Shown here one piece after another: positions 35,071-42,621 of a stretch of DNA of 64,000 bases; the first letter of the stretch is position 1, and each line of letters starts with the position of its first letter. The notes under the pieces are model-generated. The model saw nothing but the letters and a program-made list of their open reading frames with translations. It was not told the DNA's origin and did no database searches. Origin of the DNA: Paenibacillus protaetiae (GTDB lineage Bacteria; Bacillota; Bacilli; Paenibacillales; Paenibacillaceae); assembly GCF_004135365.1 (NCBI RefSeq), contig NZ_CP035492.1, positions 3,468,001 through 3,532,000 on the forward strand, written 5' to 3'. The position numbers and the translations under genes are program-made.

Positions 35071-36192
35071 ATGAGCGATAATAACGACGGATTTCAGTTC
35101 AAGCCGCCGTCCTCCATTCGGGAAGCCTGCATGCAGGCTTCTTCGTTTTTGGAGGGGCAGCTGGTTGAGGAGCCTCGCGCGAATGCCGAGCTGCTGCTTA
35201 TGCATGTGCTGGGGATGGACCGGGCGGCGCTGCTTCGCGATTACCGCGAGCCGTTCCCGCCGGAGCGGGCTGCCGAATGGGAGCGGCTTATCCGGCGCAA
35301 GGCAGCCGGCGAGCCGGTGCAGTACATTACCGGCGAGCAATGGTTTTACGGGCGGCCGTTTCGCGTTACGCCGGCCGTCCTGATTCCGCGCCCCGAGACG
35401 GAGCTGCTCGTCGAGGCGGTGCTGGAGGCTGCTGCGGCATTATGGCCGCCGCAGCCGTCTGCGCCAAGCGCGGCGTCACTGCCGCCGGCGGGACTGGCCG
35501 GCGCTGATGCCGGCGAAGCGGCGCACCGCGCAGCGACTGACGCGCCGCCAGCAGCGCTGCCCGGCACCGACGGTGCGGCGGGGCCGGCGCATGCCGCGCC
35601 GTCCGGTGTGGTGCACGCCATCGGCGCGGACTTTGCCGCCGCAGACGGCCGTGTGACGGTGCTGGATGTTGGCGCCGGCAGCGGAGCCATCAGCGTTTCG
35701 CTTGCGGCAGAGCGGACCGATTGGCGCGTGTGCGCTTCGGACTTGTCGCCGGATGCGCTGCAGGCGGCACAGGCGAACGCGGCCGTTCATGGCGCGGAGC
35801 GGCGTATGGCTTTCGTTGAAGGGGACTTGCTTGCCCCGTTCATTTCCGGGGGTGGGTCCGGCAGCGGGGTGCTGTCGGATATGGCGGTTGATGTGCTGGT
35901 ATCCAATCCGCCGTATATCCCTGCCGGCGATTTGCCGGGGCTGCAGCGCGAAGTGCGGGACTATGAGCCGCGGCTGGCGCTGGATGGCGGCCAGGACGGG
36001 CTGGACCCGTACCGCCGTATGGTGCAGCAGCTGCCATTGCTGAAGCAAATGCCGCGGATCGTCGCCTTCGAGCTGGGCATCCGCCAGGCGCAGCATGTAG
36101 CCGGTCTGCTGGAGGCGATGGGCTGCTGGAGCCAAATCCGGATCATACCGGATTACGCAGGCATTGACCGCCATGTGATGGCGGTCCGATAA
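35071..36192 (+). CDS. prmC: Peptide chain release factor N5-glutamine methyltransferase
   Basis: 373 residues, about 85 more than usual. The N-terminal helical domain (SIREACMQASSFLEG to RPETELLVEAVLEAA) is followed by an Ala/Pro/Gly-rich stretch at roughly residues 125-190 with no predicted structure. The methyltransferase domain then begins with LDVGAGSGAIS (about 196) and contains the catalytic NPPY (about 280). It methylates the GGQ glutamine of RF1 and RF2. The insert keeps the frame and does not replace any known motif, so the enzyme is probably active. Confidence 0.93.
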   Translation: MSDNNDGFQFKPPSSIREACMQASSFLEGQLVEEPRANAELLLMHVLGMDRAALLRDYREPFPPERAAEWERLIRRKAAGEPVQYITGEQWFYGRPFRVTPAVLIPRPETELLVEAVLEAAAALWPPQPSAPSAASLPPAGLAGADAGEAAHRAATDAPPAALPGTDGAAGPAHAAPSGVVHAIGADFAAADGRVTVLDVGAGSGAISVSLAAERTDWRVCASDLSPDALQAAQANAAVHGAERRMAFVEGDLLAPFISGGGSGSGVLSDMAVDVLVSNPPYIPAGDLPGLQREVRDYEPRLALDGGQDGLDPYRRMVQQLPLLKQMPRIVAFELGIRQAQHVAGLLEAMGCWSQIRIIPDYAGIDRHVMAVR

Positions 36193-36232
36193 ACGAACAA
36201 GTTAATCATCCTTGAAACAGATGAAACAGATG

Positions 36233-36277
36233 GGCGGTTAGGCGGTTAGGATTCTCTCCGCCAAGCCGCCTTTTTTG
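36233..36277 (+). terminator. Intrinsic terminator after prmC
   Basis: Two GGCGG units (36233-36237, 36241-36245) pair with two CCGCC units (36258-36262, 36266-36270), followed by six T. Confidence 0.82.
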
Positions 36278-36379
36278 CTTTCCGAGCCTGCTGTGCCCCC
36301 AGCTCCCGCTTTTGCCCTGCCTGGCTTCCCCGCATCATACCCTCCTCTAGCAATCTAGCAAAAAAATAATAGCCGCATC

Positions 36380-36408
36380 GTTTACGATGGTCATATGCGG
36401 GCATAATG
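36380..36408 (+). promoter_or_regulatory. Probable SigF-type sporulation promoter of spoIIR
   Basis: GTTTA (36380-36384) and GGGCATAATG (36399-36408) fit the -35 and -10 elements of SigF/SigG promoters, 14 bases apart. In Bacillus spoIIR is transcribed in the forespore by SigF, which supports the assignment. Confidence 0.55.
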
Positions 36409-36471
36409 ACGGATAGAGACGTTCCGGAACGCAAGCGATGCGCACCGACGGGTGACGCGAGAGGAGCTTGT

Positions 36472-37269
36472 GTGAACATGATTTATACCCGTCCTTATTC
36501 CCGTTTTTATTTCCGTAAATCGTATGCTTATATCGTTTTTGCTCTTATTATGCTCGTGATGAGCTGGGAAGGTCTTAAAAATGATGCTGCCGTTATTCCT
36601 TCGTCTATTCCTGACCAAGCGATCCGCCTGCGGATCCTGGCCAATTCCGATACGCCTGTCGACCAGGCTGTGAAACGTGTTGTCCGTGATGAAGTTGTAG
36701 CCGCTATGGACGGCTGGGTTACGGAGCCTCAAACGATTGAAGAAGCCCGCCAAACGATCCGCAGCCATATGCCGGAGCTGGAGTCGATCGTGGCGGAAGT
36801 GCTGGAAAGCAGAGGATTTACGTACTCGTATCATGCCCAGCTGGGCGTCGTTCCTTTTCCAACCAAAATGTACGGCGATGAAGTATATCCGGCCGGCGAT
36901 TACGAAGCGTTGTTAATTACGCTGGGCGAAGGCAAAGGGCAAAACTGGTGGTGCGTGCTGTTCCCGCCGTTATGTTTCATAGATGCGGTAACAGGCGAAG
37001 CGTCCGCTTCCGAAGCGGCGGCAACGCCTGCCGAAGATGCACAAGCTTCCCAGGCCGCTGCAGACAAGCCGTCTGCGGATGCGAAAAGTTCCAAGACCGA
37101 CAGCGCCCAAACGGCTGGCAGCGTTAAGGCTGCTGATCAAGCGGGCGCCGGCCATGACGCCGCCAAGAATGCCGCAGCCGGACAAGGGGCTGAAGCGCCG
37201 CATGTGAAATTTTTTCTGGTCGAACTGATCGAGAAGCTGATTCACTGGTTAAAAGCGCTGTTTGCTTAA
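36472..37269 (+). CDS. spoIIR: Stage II sporulation protein R
   Basis: About 265 residues. An N-terminal membrane helix (YAYIVFALIMLVMSWEG) exports the protein from the forespore, where it activates SpoIIGA to process pro-SigE in the mother cell. The conserved domain spans IRLRILANSDTPVDQAVKRVVRD to NWWCVLFPPLCFID. A low-complexity Ala/Ser/Lys stretch of about 75 residues follows, then a C-terminal amphipathic segment (FFLVELIEKLIHWLKALFA). The GTG at 36472 has GAGGAG five bases upstream; the ATG at 36478 is an alternative. Confidence 0.93.
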   Translation: MNMIYTRPYSRFYFRKSYAYIVFALIMLVMSWEGLKNDAAVIPSSIPDQAIRLRILANSDTPVDQAVKRVVRDEVVAAMDGWVTEPQTIEEARQTIRSHMPELESIVAEVLESRGFTYSYHAQLGVVPFPTKMYGDEVYPAGDYEALLITLGEGKGQNWWCVLFPPLCFIDAVTGEASASEAAATPAEDAQASQAAADKPSADAKSSKTDSAQTAGSVKAADQAGAGHDAAKNAAAGQGAEAPHVKFFLVELIEKLIHWLKALFA

Positions 37270-37357
37270 TAGGGGCCGTCGGCGGTTTTGCCGGAAGCCT
37301 GGCATGGCATGGGTATGTTATAATAGATGCACCATATATGAAGAAGCTGAGGCATAG

Positions 37358-38425
37358 ATGAAGAACAAAACGAAACGAACCAAAGTATGGCCGGTTACGC
37401 TGCCCGCAGACGTCCGGCAGCTGCAAGAAGCCGCCGATCTGCTCCGCAGCGGCGGCCTTGTCGCATTTCCGACGGAGACGGTATACGGGCTTGGAGCCGA
37501 TGCCCGGAATACAGAGGCGATCCGGCAGGTTTTTGAAGCGAAGGGGCGCCCTTCGGACAATCCGTTAATTGTGCATATCGCAGACAAAAGCCAGCTGGAT
37601 GCGCTTGTGCTCCCGTATCCGGAGCTGGCAGGCCGTCTGATGGACGCATTTTGGCCGGGGCCGCTTACGTTTGTGCTGCCTGTAATTCCGGGGGCGGTAT
37701 CCCCGCTTGTAACCGCGGGGCTGGATACGGTAGGCGTCCGGATGCCGGATCATCCGGCTGCGCTGGCGCTGATCCGCCAGTCCGGCTGTCCGCTGGCCGG
37801 GCCAAGCGCCAATAAGTCGGGGCGTCCCAGCCCGACGGAAGCGGGGCATGTGCTGGACGATTTGGACGGCCGGATCGGCGGCGTCGTTGACGGAGGCGCC
37901 TGCGGCGTCGGGCTGGAGTCGACGGTGATCCAAATTACGGGCGAAGATGGCGTGCGCATCCTCCGTCCGGGCGGCATTACCCCGGAGCAGCTGGAGCAGG
38001 CGGCGCCGGGCGTCCGCATTGATGCCCCGACGGCAGCCGGCGAACAAACGGAAGCGCCGCGGTCGCCGGGCATGAAGTATACGCATTATGCGCCGCACGG
38101 CGAAATGGTGATCGTCTGCGGAGAGCCGTCCGCAGTGGCCGCTTGCATCCGCAAAGAAGCCGGGCTGGCCAAAGCGCGCGGGGAAACAACGGGCGTGCTT
38201 GCATTCGCGGAGCATGCCGCCGAATATGAAGCCGATGTCGTGCTTTCCTGCGGCAGCAAGCAGGAGCTGGGGCAAGCGGCAGCCGGACTTTACGCCTCTC
38301 TGCGGCATTTTGACGAAGCGGGCATCCAGCGCATTTGGGCCGAGGGCTGCCCGGAGGAAGGGCTCGGCCTTGCGCTTATGAACCGGCTGCGCAAAGCTGC
38401 CGGAGGGCAGGTTATACGAGTATAA
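37358..38425 (+). CDS. tsaC: Threonylcarbamoyl-AMP synthase (Sua5/YwlC type)
   Basis: A 355-residue two-domain enzyme. The N-terminal YrdC domain (about 10-205; FPTETVYGLGADA, SDNPLIVHI, GPSANKSGRPSPT) makes threonylcarbamoyl-AMP from threonine, bicarbonate and ATP, for t6A modification of ANN-decoding tRNAs. The C-terminal Sua5 domain begins after the linker SPGMKYTHYAPH. The position between spoIIR and mntP matches ywlC in Bacillus. Confidence 0.95.
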   Translation: MKNKTKRTKVWPVTLPADVRQLQEAADLLRSGGLVAFPTETVYGLGADARNTEAIRQVFEAKGRPSDNPLIVHIADKSQLDALVLPYPELAGRLMDAFWPGPLTFVLPVIPGAVSPLVTAGLDTVGVRMPDHPAALALIRQSGCPLAGPSANKSGRPSPTEAGHVLDDLDGRIGGVVDGGACGVGLESTVIQITGEDGVRILRPGGITPEQLEQAAPGVRIDAPTAAGEQTEAPRSPGMKYTHYAPHGEMVIVCGEPSAVAACIRKEAGLAKARGETTGVLAFAEHAAEYEADVVLSCGSKQELGQAAAGLYASLRHFDEAGIQRIWAEGCPEEGLGLALMNRLRKAAGGQVIRV

Positions 38426-38497
38426 GCGGGGTCATGTTTGCCTCCTTGTCCGCATATGTTTGGTTATGTACGGATGTGGACATGGGGGAGATGCGCA

Positions 38498-39058
38498 TTG
38501 AACGGTCCAGAGATGGCCGCTGGCCAGTTGTTTACTTTGCTGCTTATGGCGGCCGCACTTGGGATGGATGCTTTTTCGCTGGGCATCGGAATCGGTCTGA
38601 GAGGCATACGGCTAAAGCATATTTTGCGGCTGAGCCTTATTATTGCATTGTTCCATGTGCTGATGCCGCTGGCAGGCATCTGGATGGGAAAGCTGGTTGG
38701 CGCTTTGCTGGGTCATATTGCAAGCATGGCGGCCGGCGCGCTTCTGCTGCTGCTTGGCGGGCATATGATTTACAACTCGCTGCGGGGCGAACAGGTCAGG
38801 CCGGTGGATACGCGGACCTTATGGGGCACGCTCGTGCTGGCGCTCAGCGTCAGCGTGGATTCGTTTTCGGTCGGCATATCGCTTGGCGTTTTTGCGGCTG
38901 ATGTTGCCGTAACGGTGCTTGCCTTCGGTTTTTTCGGCGGGCTGATGTCCATTATGGGCTTGATGCTCGGCCGGCGGGCCGGCCGCAACCTTGGCGAGTA
39001 TGGAGAGGCTTGCGGCGGTGCAATCTTGTTATTATTCGGCATACTGTTTATGATATGA
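38498..39058 (+). CDS. mntP: Manganese efflux pump MntP (YwlD)
   Basis: A 186-residue protein with six membrane helices arranged as an inverted repeat. The two Asp-containing motifs of the family are GMDAFSLGIGIG and SVDSFSVGISLG, which line the manganese pathway. The TTG at 38498 is chosen: GGGGGAG lies seven bases upstream and the helix starts soon after. No yybP-ykoY manganese riboswitch is seen before it; the 72 bases after tsaC are too short. Confidence 0.9.
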   Translation: MNGPEMAAGQLFTLLLMAAALGMDAFSLGIGIGLRGIRLKHILRLSLIIALFHVLMPLAGIWMGKLVGALLGHIASMAAGALLLLLGGHMIYNSLRGEQVRPVDTRTLWGTLVLALSVSVDSFSVGISLGVFAADVAVTVLAFGFFGGLMSIMGLMLGRRAGRNLGEYGEACGGAILLLFGILFMI

Positions 39059-39120
39059 GCATCTGACGATATCCGAGTATTTCTGACTATTTCGTTCAAT
39101 CACAAAGGAGGTTTACCGGC

Positions 39121-39696
39121 ATGAAGCGCATCTTGTTCGTCTGCACAGGCAATACGTGCCGTTCTCCTATGGCCGAGGCTTTATTGCGCAAGCTGGCGCA
39201 GGAGAGAGGCGTGCCGATTGAAGTCAAATCCGCAGGGGTGTCGACGATGGACGGGCTGCCTGTATCGCGCCATGCGGCGGAGGTGCTGCGCAAGCGCCGG
39301 ATTGATCATGGCGGCAAATCAAATGCGCTTGATCCGGGTGCAGTGGAGTGGGCGGATCTGGTGCTGACGATGACAGCTTCGCATAAACGCAGTTTGCTGC
39401 AATGGTTTCCCGAGGCGGTAGAAAAAACCTATACCTTAAAGGAATTCGTCCATTTGGATGAAAGCACGCTAGCCGATATTGAAAAGCTGGAGCAGCTGTA
39501 TACGGAGATGCATATGAAGCAGGCATTGGGCGGCCAGCTGACAGACGAGGAACGGTCGGAGCTGCTGCTGCTGGAGCGGAAAATACCAAGCTTTGATATT
39601 GCGGATCCGTTTGGCGGGCCGCTGGAGGAATATGACCGCTGCGCGCAAGAGATTGAAGCGGCTTTGCTGAAGCTGCTGGACCGGCTGGAAAAGTAG
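39121..39696 (+). CDS. ywlE: Low-molecular-weight protein phosphatase, YwlE-like protein-arginine phosphatase
   Basis: 191 residues. The active-site loop CTGNTCRSP has nucleophile Cys8 and Arg14; the Thr at position 12 matches the residue that makes Bacillus YwlE specific for phosphoarginine rather than phosphotyrosine, countering the McsB kinase. The general-acid motif is ADPFGGPLEEYDRC. It is about 40 residues longer than Bacillus YwlE because of a charged insert (HLDESTLADIEKLEQLY and LTDEERSELLLLERK). AAGGAGG precedes the ATG. Confidence 0.92.
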   Translation: MKRILFVCTGNTCRSPMAEALLRKLAQERGVPIEVKSAGVSTMDGLPVSRHAAEVLRKRRIDHGGKSNALDPGAVEWADLVLTMTASHKRSLLQWFPEAVEKTYTLKEFVHLDESTLADIEKLEQLYTEMHMKQALGGQLTDEERSELLLLERKIPSFDIADPFGGPLEEYDRCAQEIEAALLKLLDRLEK

Positions 39697-39737
39697 CGCA
39701 TAGGGATATTTTGTTATGCTGTTTAGGCGGCAATGGA

Positions 39738-39766
39738 TTGATTTTCAACGGAAGTTCAGCTATGAT
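39738..39766 (+). promoter_or_regulatory. SigA promoter in front of the ZTP riboswitch
   Basis: TTGATT (39738-39743), 17-base spacer, TATGAT (39761-39766). The predicted transcript start, near 39773, is just before the aptamer. Confidence 0.75.
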
Positions 39767-39781
39767 GGAAGTGCATAAACG

Positions 39782-39897
39782 GATATCCGATGTGACTGGC
39801 GACGGAAGTGGGTAACCACGGTGGAGCATCGGAACATACGGCCGGTCGCCTGGGCAAAGAGCAGCACGCTGAGTTAGCGTGTCTTGCTCTTTTTTCG
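39782..39897 (+). ncRNA. ZTP (pfl motif) riboswitch with intrinsic terminator
   Basis: The conserved ZTP/ZMP aptamer elements are present in order: CCGATG-TGACTGGCG, GTGGGTAACCAC, GGAGCATCGG closing the first stem, and CGCCTGGGCA. A two-part terminator follows (AGAGCA with TGCTCT, inner CACGCT with AGCGTG, then six T). Binding of ZTP or ZMP, which accumulate when 10-formyl-tetrahydrofolate is short, turns on downstream genes, here ywlG and glyA. The 170 bases after it to ywlG hold nothing else recognisable. Confidence 0.93.
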
Positions 39898-40066
39898 TCT
39901 TTTGGGCCAGAATTAGGTATACTAAAGCTGTTTGATTTTGACTGATGCAGCATGCAGTAGTACCTGGTGTGCGGTCTCGGCGGAGAAGATCCGTAACCTT
40001 CACTTGCTGCATAAAACTTCGGACGTCACAGCATGCCGTAAAGGCAGACATAAGGAGTGGAGCGAA

Positions 40067-40654
40067 GTGGCTACAAGTTTGATATCCCATCAGGTGGAAA
40101 CGATTGTCCGCGAACTGGCTGAGGCCGGCGGCCTGAAGGCCGGACAGCTGCTGGTTATCGGCACGAGCACAAGCGAAGTAAACGGCGGACGCATCGGCAC
40201 CTCCGGTTCGGGGGATGTGGCGCAGCAAATCTTTGACGGCGTTGAAGCGGCGCGGCAACGGATTGGCTTTTATCCGGTATATCAATGCTGCGAGCATTTG
40301 AACCGGGCATTGGTGCTGGAGCGGGAAGCGGCCGAACGTTACGGGCTGGAGCTGGTTTCTGCCGTTCCGGTGCCGAAAGCGGGCGGATCAATGGCTTCGT
40401 ACGCTTACAGGCATTTGCCGAATGCTTGCCTGGCGGAGACGGTTCAAGCTCATGCCGGAATCGATATTGGAGACACGTTTATCGGGATGCACTTGAAAAG
40501 AGTAGCGGTTCCCGTAAGGCCTTCGATATTGGAAATCGGCAAAGCGCATGTCACGATGGCCTACACAAGGCCAAAGCTGATCGGCGGCGAGCGGGCTGTT
40601 TATAAGCTGGAAGAGCTTTCTCAAAATCCGGATCAGCCCGGCGCATGTGACTAA
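40067..40654 (+). CDS. ywlG: UPF0340/TIGR01440 family protein YwlG
   Basis: 195 residues. The family is widespread in Firmicutes and has no known activity. Visible features are GTSTSEVNGGRIGTSGS, YQCCEHLNRALVLE (a conserved Cys pair and His), PVPKAGGSMASYAY and the C-terminal KAHVTMAYTRPKLIGGERA. The start is GTG at 40067 with AAGGAG ahead; the longer frame from 39932 would begin inside the leader. The shared ZTP riboswitch and the glyA gene downstream point to a link with folate one-carbon or serine/glycine metabolism. Confidence 0.92.
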   Translation: MATSLISHQVETIVRELAEAGGLKAGQLLVIGTSTSEVNGGRIGTSGSGDVAQQIFDGVEAARQRIGFYPVYQCCEHLNRALVLEREAAERYGLELVSAVPVPKAGGSMASYAYRHLPNACLAETVQAHAGIDIGDTFIGMHLKRVAVPVRPSILEIGKAHVTMAYTRPKLIGGERAVYKLEELSQNPDQPGACD

Positions 40655-40777
40655 CGCGGACTTTTCTATGGAGATGAATGCAGCAGCGAGCAGAATACGC
40701 GGATTGCTGCAGGAACAATATGCATGAAACCGGGCAAATGTCGTCCAACTACACCAACCTTTAGGAGGATTATTCAA

Positions 40778-42025
40778 ATGGAAAACCTGAGAAACCAAGA
40801 TCCGGAAGTTTTGAAAGCAATGGGGCTTGAATTGCAGCGCCAGCGCGACAACATCGAATTAATCGCATCCGAGAACATTGTCAGCGAAGCGGTTATGGAA
40901 GCGATGGGTTCCGTGCTTACGAACAAATACGCGGAAGGCTATCCAGGCAAACGCTACTACGGCGGCTGCGAGCATGTAGACATCGTGGAGAACATTGCGC
41001 GCGACCGTGCGAAAGATATTTTCGGCGCCGAGCATGCGAACGTTCAGCCTCACTCCGGCGCACAAGCCAACCTTGCGGTATACCTGGCAGCGCTGAAACC
41101 TGGCGACACGGTGCTGGGCATGAACCTGGCGCATGGCGGCCACTTGACGCACGGCAGCCCGGTTAACGCATCCGGCCTTCTTTACAACTTCGTAGCTTAC
41201 GGCGTTAACGAAAACACGTTCACGATCGACTACGAAGAAGTGCGCAAAGCGGCGTTTAAACACCGCCCTCGCCTGATCGTTGCCGGCGCAAGCGCATATC
41301 CGCGCATCATTGATTTTGAAAAACTCGGCCAAATCGCTCAAGACGTAGGCGCATTGTTCATGGTCGACATGGCGCATATCGCCGGTCTGGTTGCTGCAGG
41401 CCTGCATCCGAGCCCAGTGCCGCATGCACATTTTGTTACGACAACGACGCACAAAACGCTCCGCGGTCCTCGCGGCGGCATGATCCTCTGCCGTCAGCCT
41501 TGGGCGCAAGCGATTGATAAAGCAGTATTCCCTGGCACGCAAGGCGGACCGCTGATGCATGTCATCGCGTCGAAAGCCGTTGCGTTCGGCGAAGTGCTTC
41601 AGCCTTCGTTCAAAACTTACGCGCAAAACGTGATCAACAACGCAAAAGCGCTGGCGGACGGCCTTACGGAGCAAGGCATTAACCTCGTATCCGGCGGTAC
41701 GGACAATCATCTGATGCTGGTTGATCTGCGCAACCTGAACATTACGGGTAAAGATGCTGAGCATGTACTGGATTCGGTTCAAATTACAGTGAACAAAAAC
41801 GCGATTCCGTTTGATACGACAAGCCCGTTCATTACAAGCGGTATCCGCATCGGCACGCCGGCTGCAACATCCCGCGGCATGGATGAAAAAGCAATGAAAA
41901 CAATCGCTGAAATTATCGCCATGACATTGAAAAATCCAAAGGATGAAGCAGTGCTTGCCAAAGCGCGCGGCATGGTTAGCGATTTGACGGCACAATATCC
42001 GCTGTATCCGAAATTGAACTACTAA
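40778..42025 (+). CDS. glyA: Serine hydroxymethyltransferase
   Basis: A 415-residue PLP enzyme that converts serine and tetrahydrofolate to glycine and methylene-tetrahydrofolate, the main entry of one-carbon units. Signatures: [27 protein letters not shown], the PLP lysine in [15 protein letters not shown], and [18 protein letters not shown]. The ATG at 40778 follows TTAGGAGGAT. Codon use is strongly biased, as for a highly expressed gene. It lies downstream of the ZTP riboswitch with ywlG and ends at a strong terminator. Confidence 0.97.
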   Translation: MENLRNQDPEVLKAMGLELQRQRDNIELIASENIVSEAVMEAMGSVLTNKYAEGYPGKRYYGGCEHVDIVENIARDRAKDIFGAEHANVQPHSGAQANLAVYLAALKPGDTVLGMNLAHGGHLTHGSPVNASGLLYNFVAYGVNENTFTIDYEEVRKAAFKHRPRLIVAGASAYPRIIDFEKLGQIAQDVGALFMVDMAHIAGLVAAGLHPSPVPHAHFVTTTTHKTLRGPRGGMILCRQPWAQAIDKAVFPGTQGGPLMHVIASKAVAFGEVLQPSFKTYAQNVINNAKALADGLTEQGINLVSGGTDNHLMLVDLRNLNITGKDAEHVLDSVQITVNKNAIPFDTTSPFITSGIRIGTPAATSRGMDEKAMKTIAEIIAMTLKNPKDEAVLAKARGMVSDLTAQYPLYPKLNY

Positions 42026-42046
42026 TTTATAGCGGCTTCCGCCAAA

Positions 42047-42093
42047 GGGTGTCCCGCAGGTTATCTTCCGATAACTTGCGGGACACCCTTTTT
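42047..42093 (+). terminator. Intrinsic terminator after glyA
   Basis: A 19-bp stem with one mismatch (42047-42065 with 42070-42088), four-base loop, then five T. Confidence 0.93.
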
Positions 42094-42621
42094 GCATTCG
42101 CTTGTTTTTGTTTAATCGAGAGGAGTATAACGGGGTCTGGCAGGTAGCATAATAAGCTTGCTTCCGGCATGTTTGGTATCCGTTCTTTTTTAAGGGAACT
42201 GATGGAATAACTTTGCTCTAATAAATGAATAAAGCGGAGAAGCATAAACGCGATTAAGCGACAATAATTTACAATAGTAATGCAATAACATATTAAAACG
42301 GCAGAACATTTGATAAATAAAGCATTAAAAACAAATGAACGATTGTAAAAATTCAAAAAATACATAAATTTACACCTTACATATTGTTGCGGAATAATTA
42401 ATTTCGATGGTATAGTTAGAAAAGTTTAAAATTAGTTTGCTTGTTTTTGGCAGTAAGTGGGGGGATAGTTCTATCAACGGCCGAACAGGTTTGAGTTGAT
42501 TCAAATGGCATAGATGGGGGATCATTACACGCATCGGGCTTTTTGTGTAACCAAGACCAGAGTACTACTAGTGCTTCTCGGAGGAAGATGGAGCTATTAC
42601 AAAAAATTTAGGAGGAAAGAC
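42094..42621 (+). promoter_or_regulatory. AT-rich upstream region and long leader of the opp operon
   Basis: No gene is supported in this 528-base stretch, much more AT-rich than its surroundings. TTGCGG (42387-42392) and TATAGT (42411-42416) with an 18-base spacer are the likely promoter, giving a leader of about 200 bases before oppA. No known riboswitch pattern was recognised in the leader. The frame open from 42514 is in phase with oppA but has no binding site. Confidence 0.5.

Noticed and set aside
38426-38497. Manganese (yybP-ykoY) riboswitch before mntP
   Set aside because: The gap after tsaC is too short and lacks the conserved aptamer elements.
40859-42097. A 412-codon minus-strand frame opposite glyA
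   Set aside because: Same cause: biased codons of glyA leave the complementary frame open. The product is Cys/His/Arg-rich and unlike any protein family.
42340-42380. CodY box upstream of oppA
   Set aside because: AAAAATTCAAAAAATA only partly matches the CodY consensus and AT-rich DNA makes such matches common.
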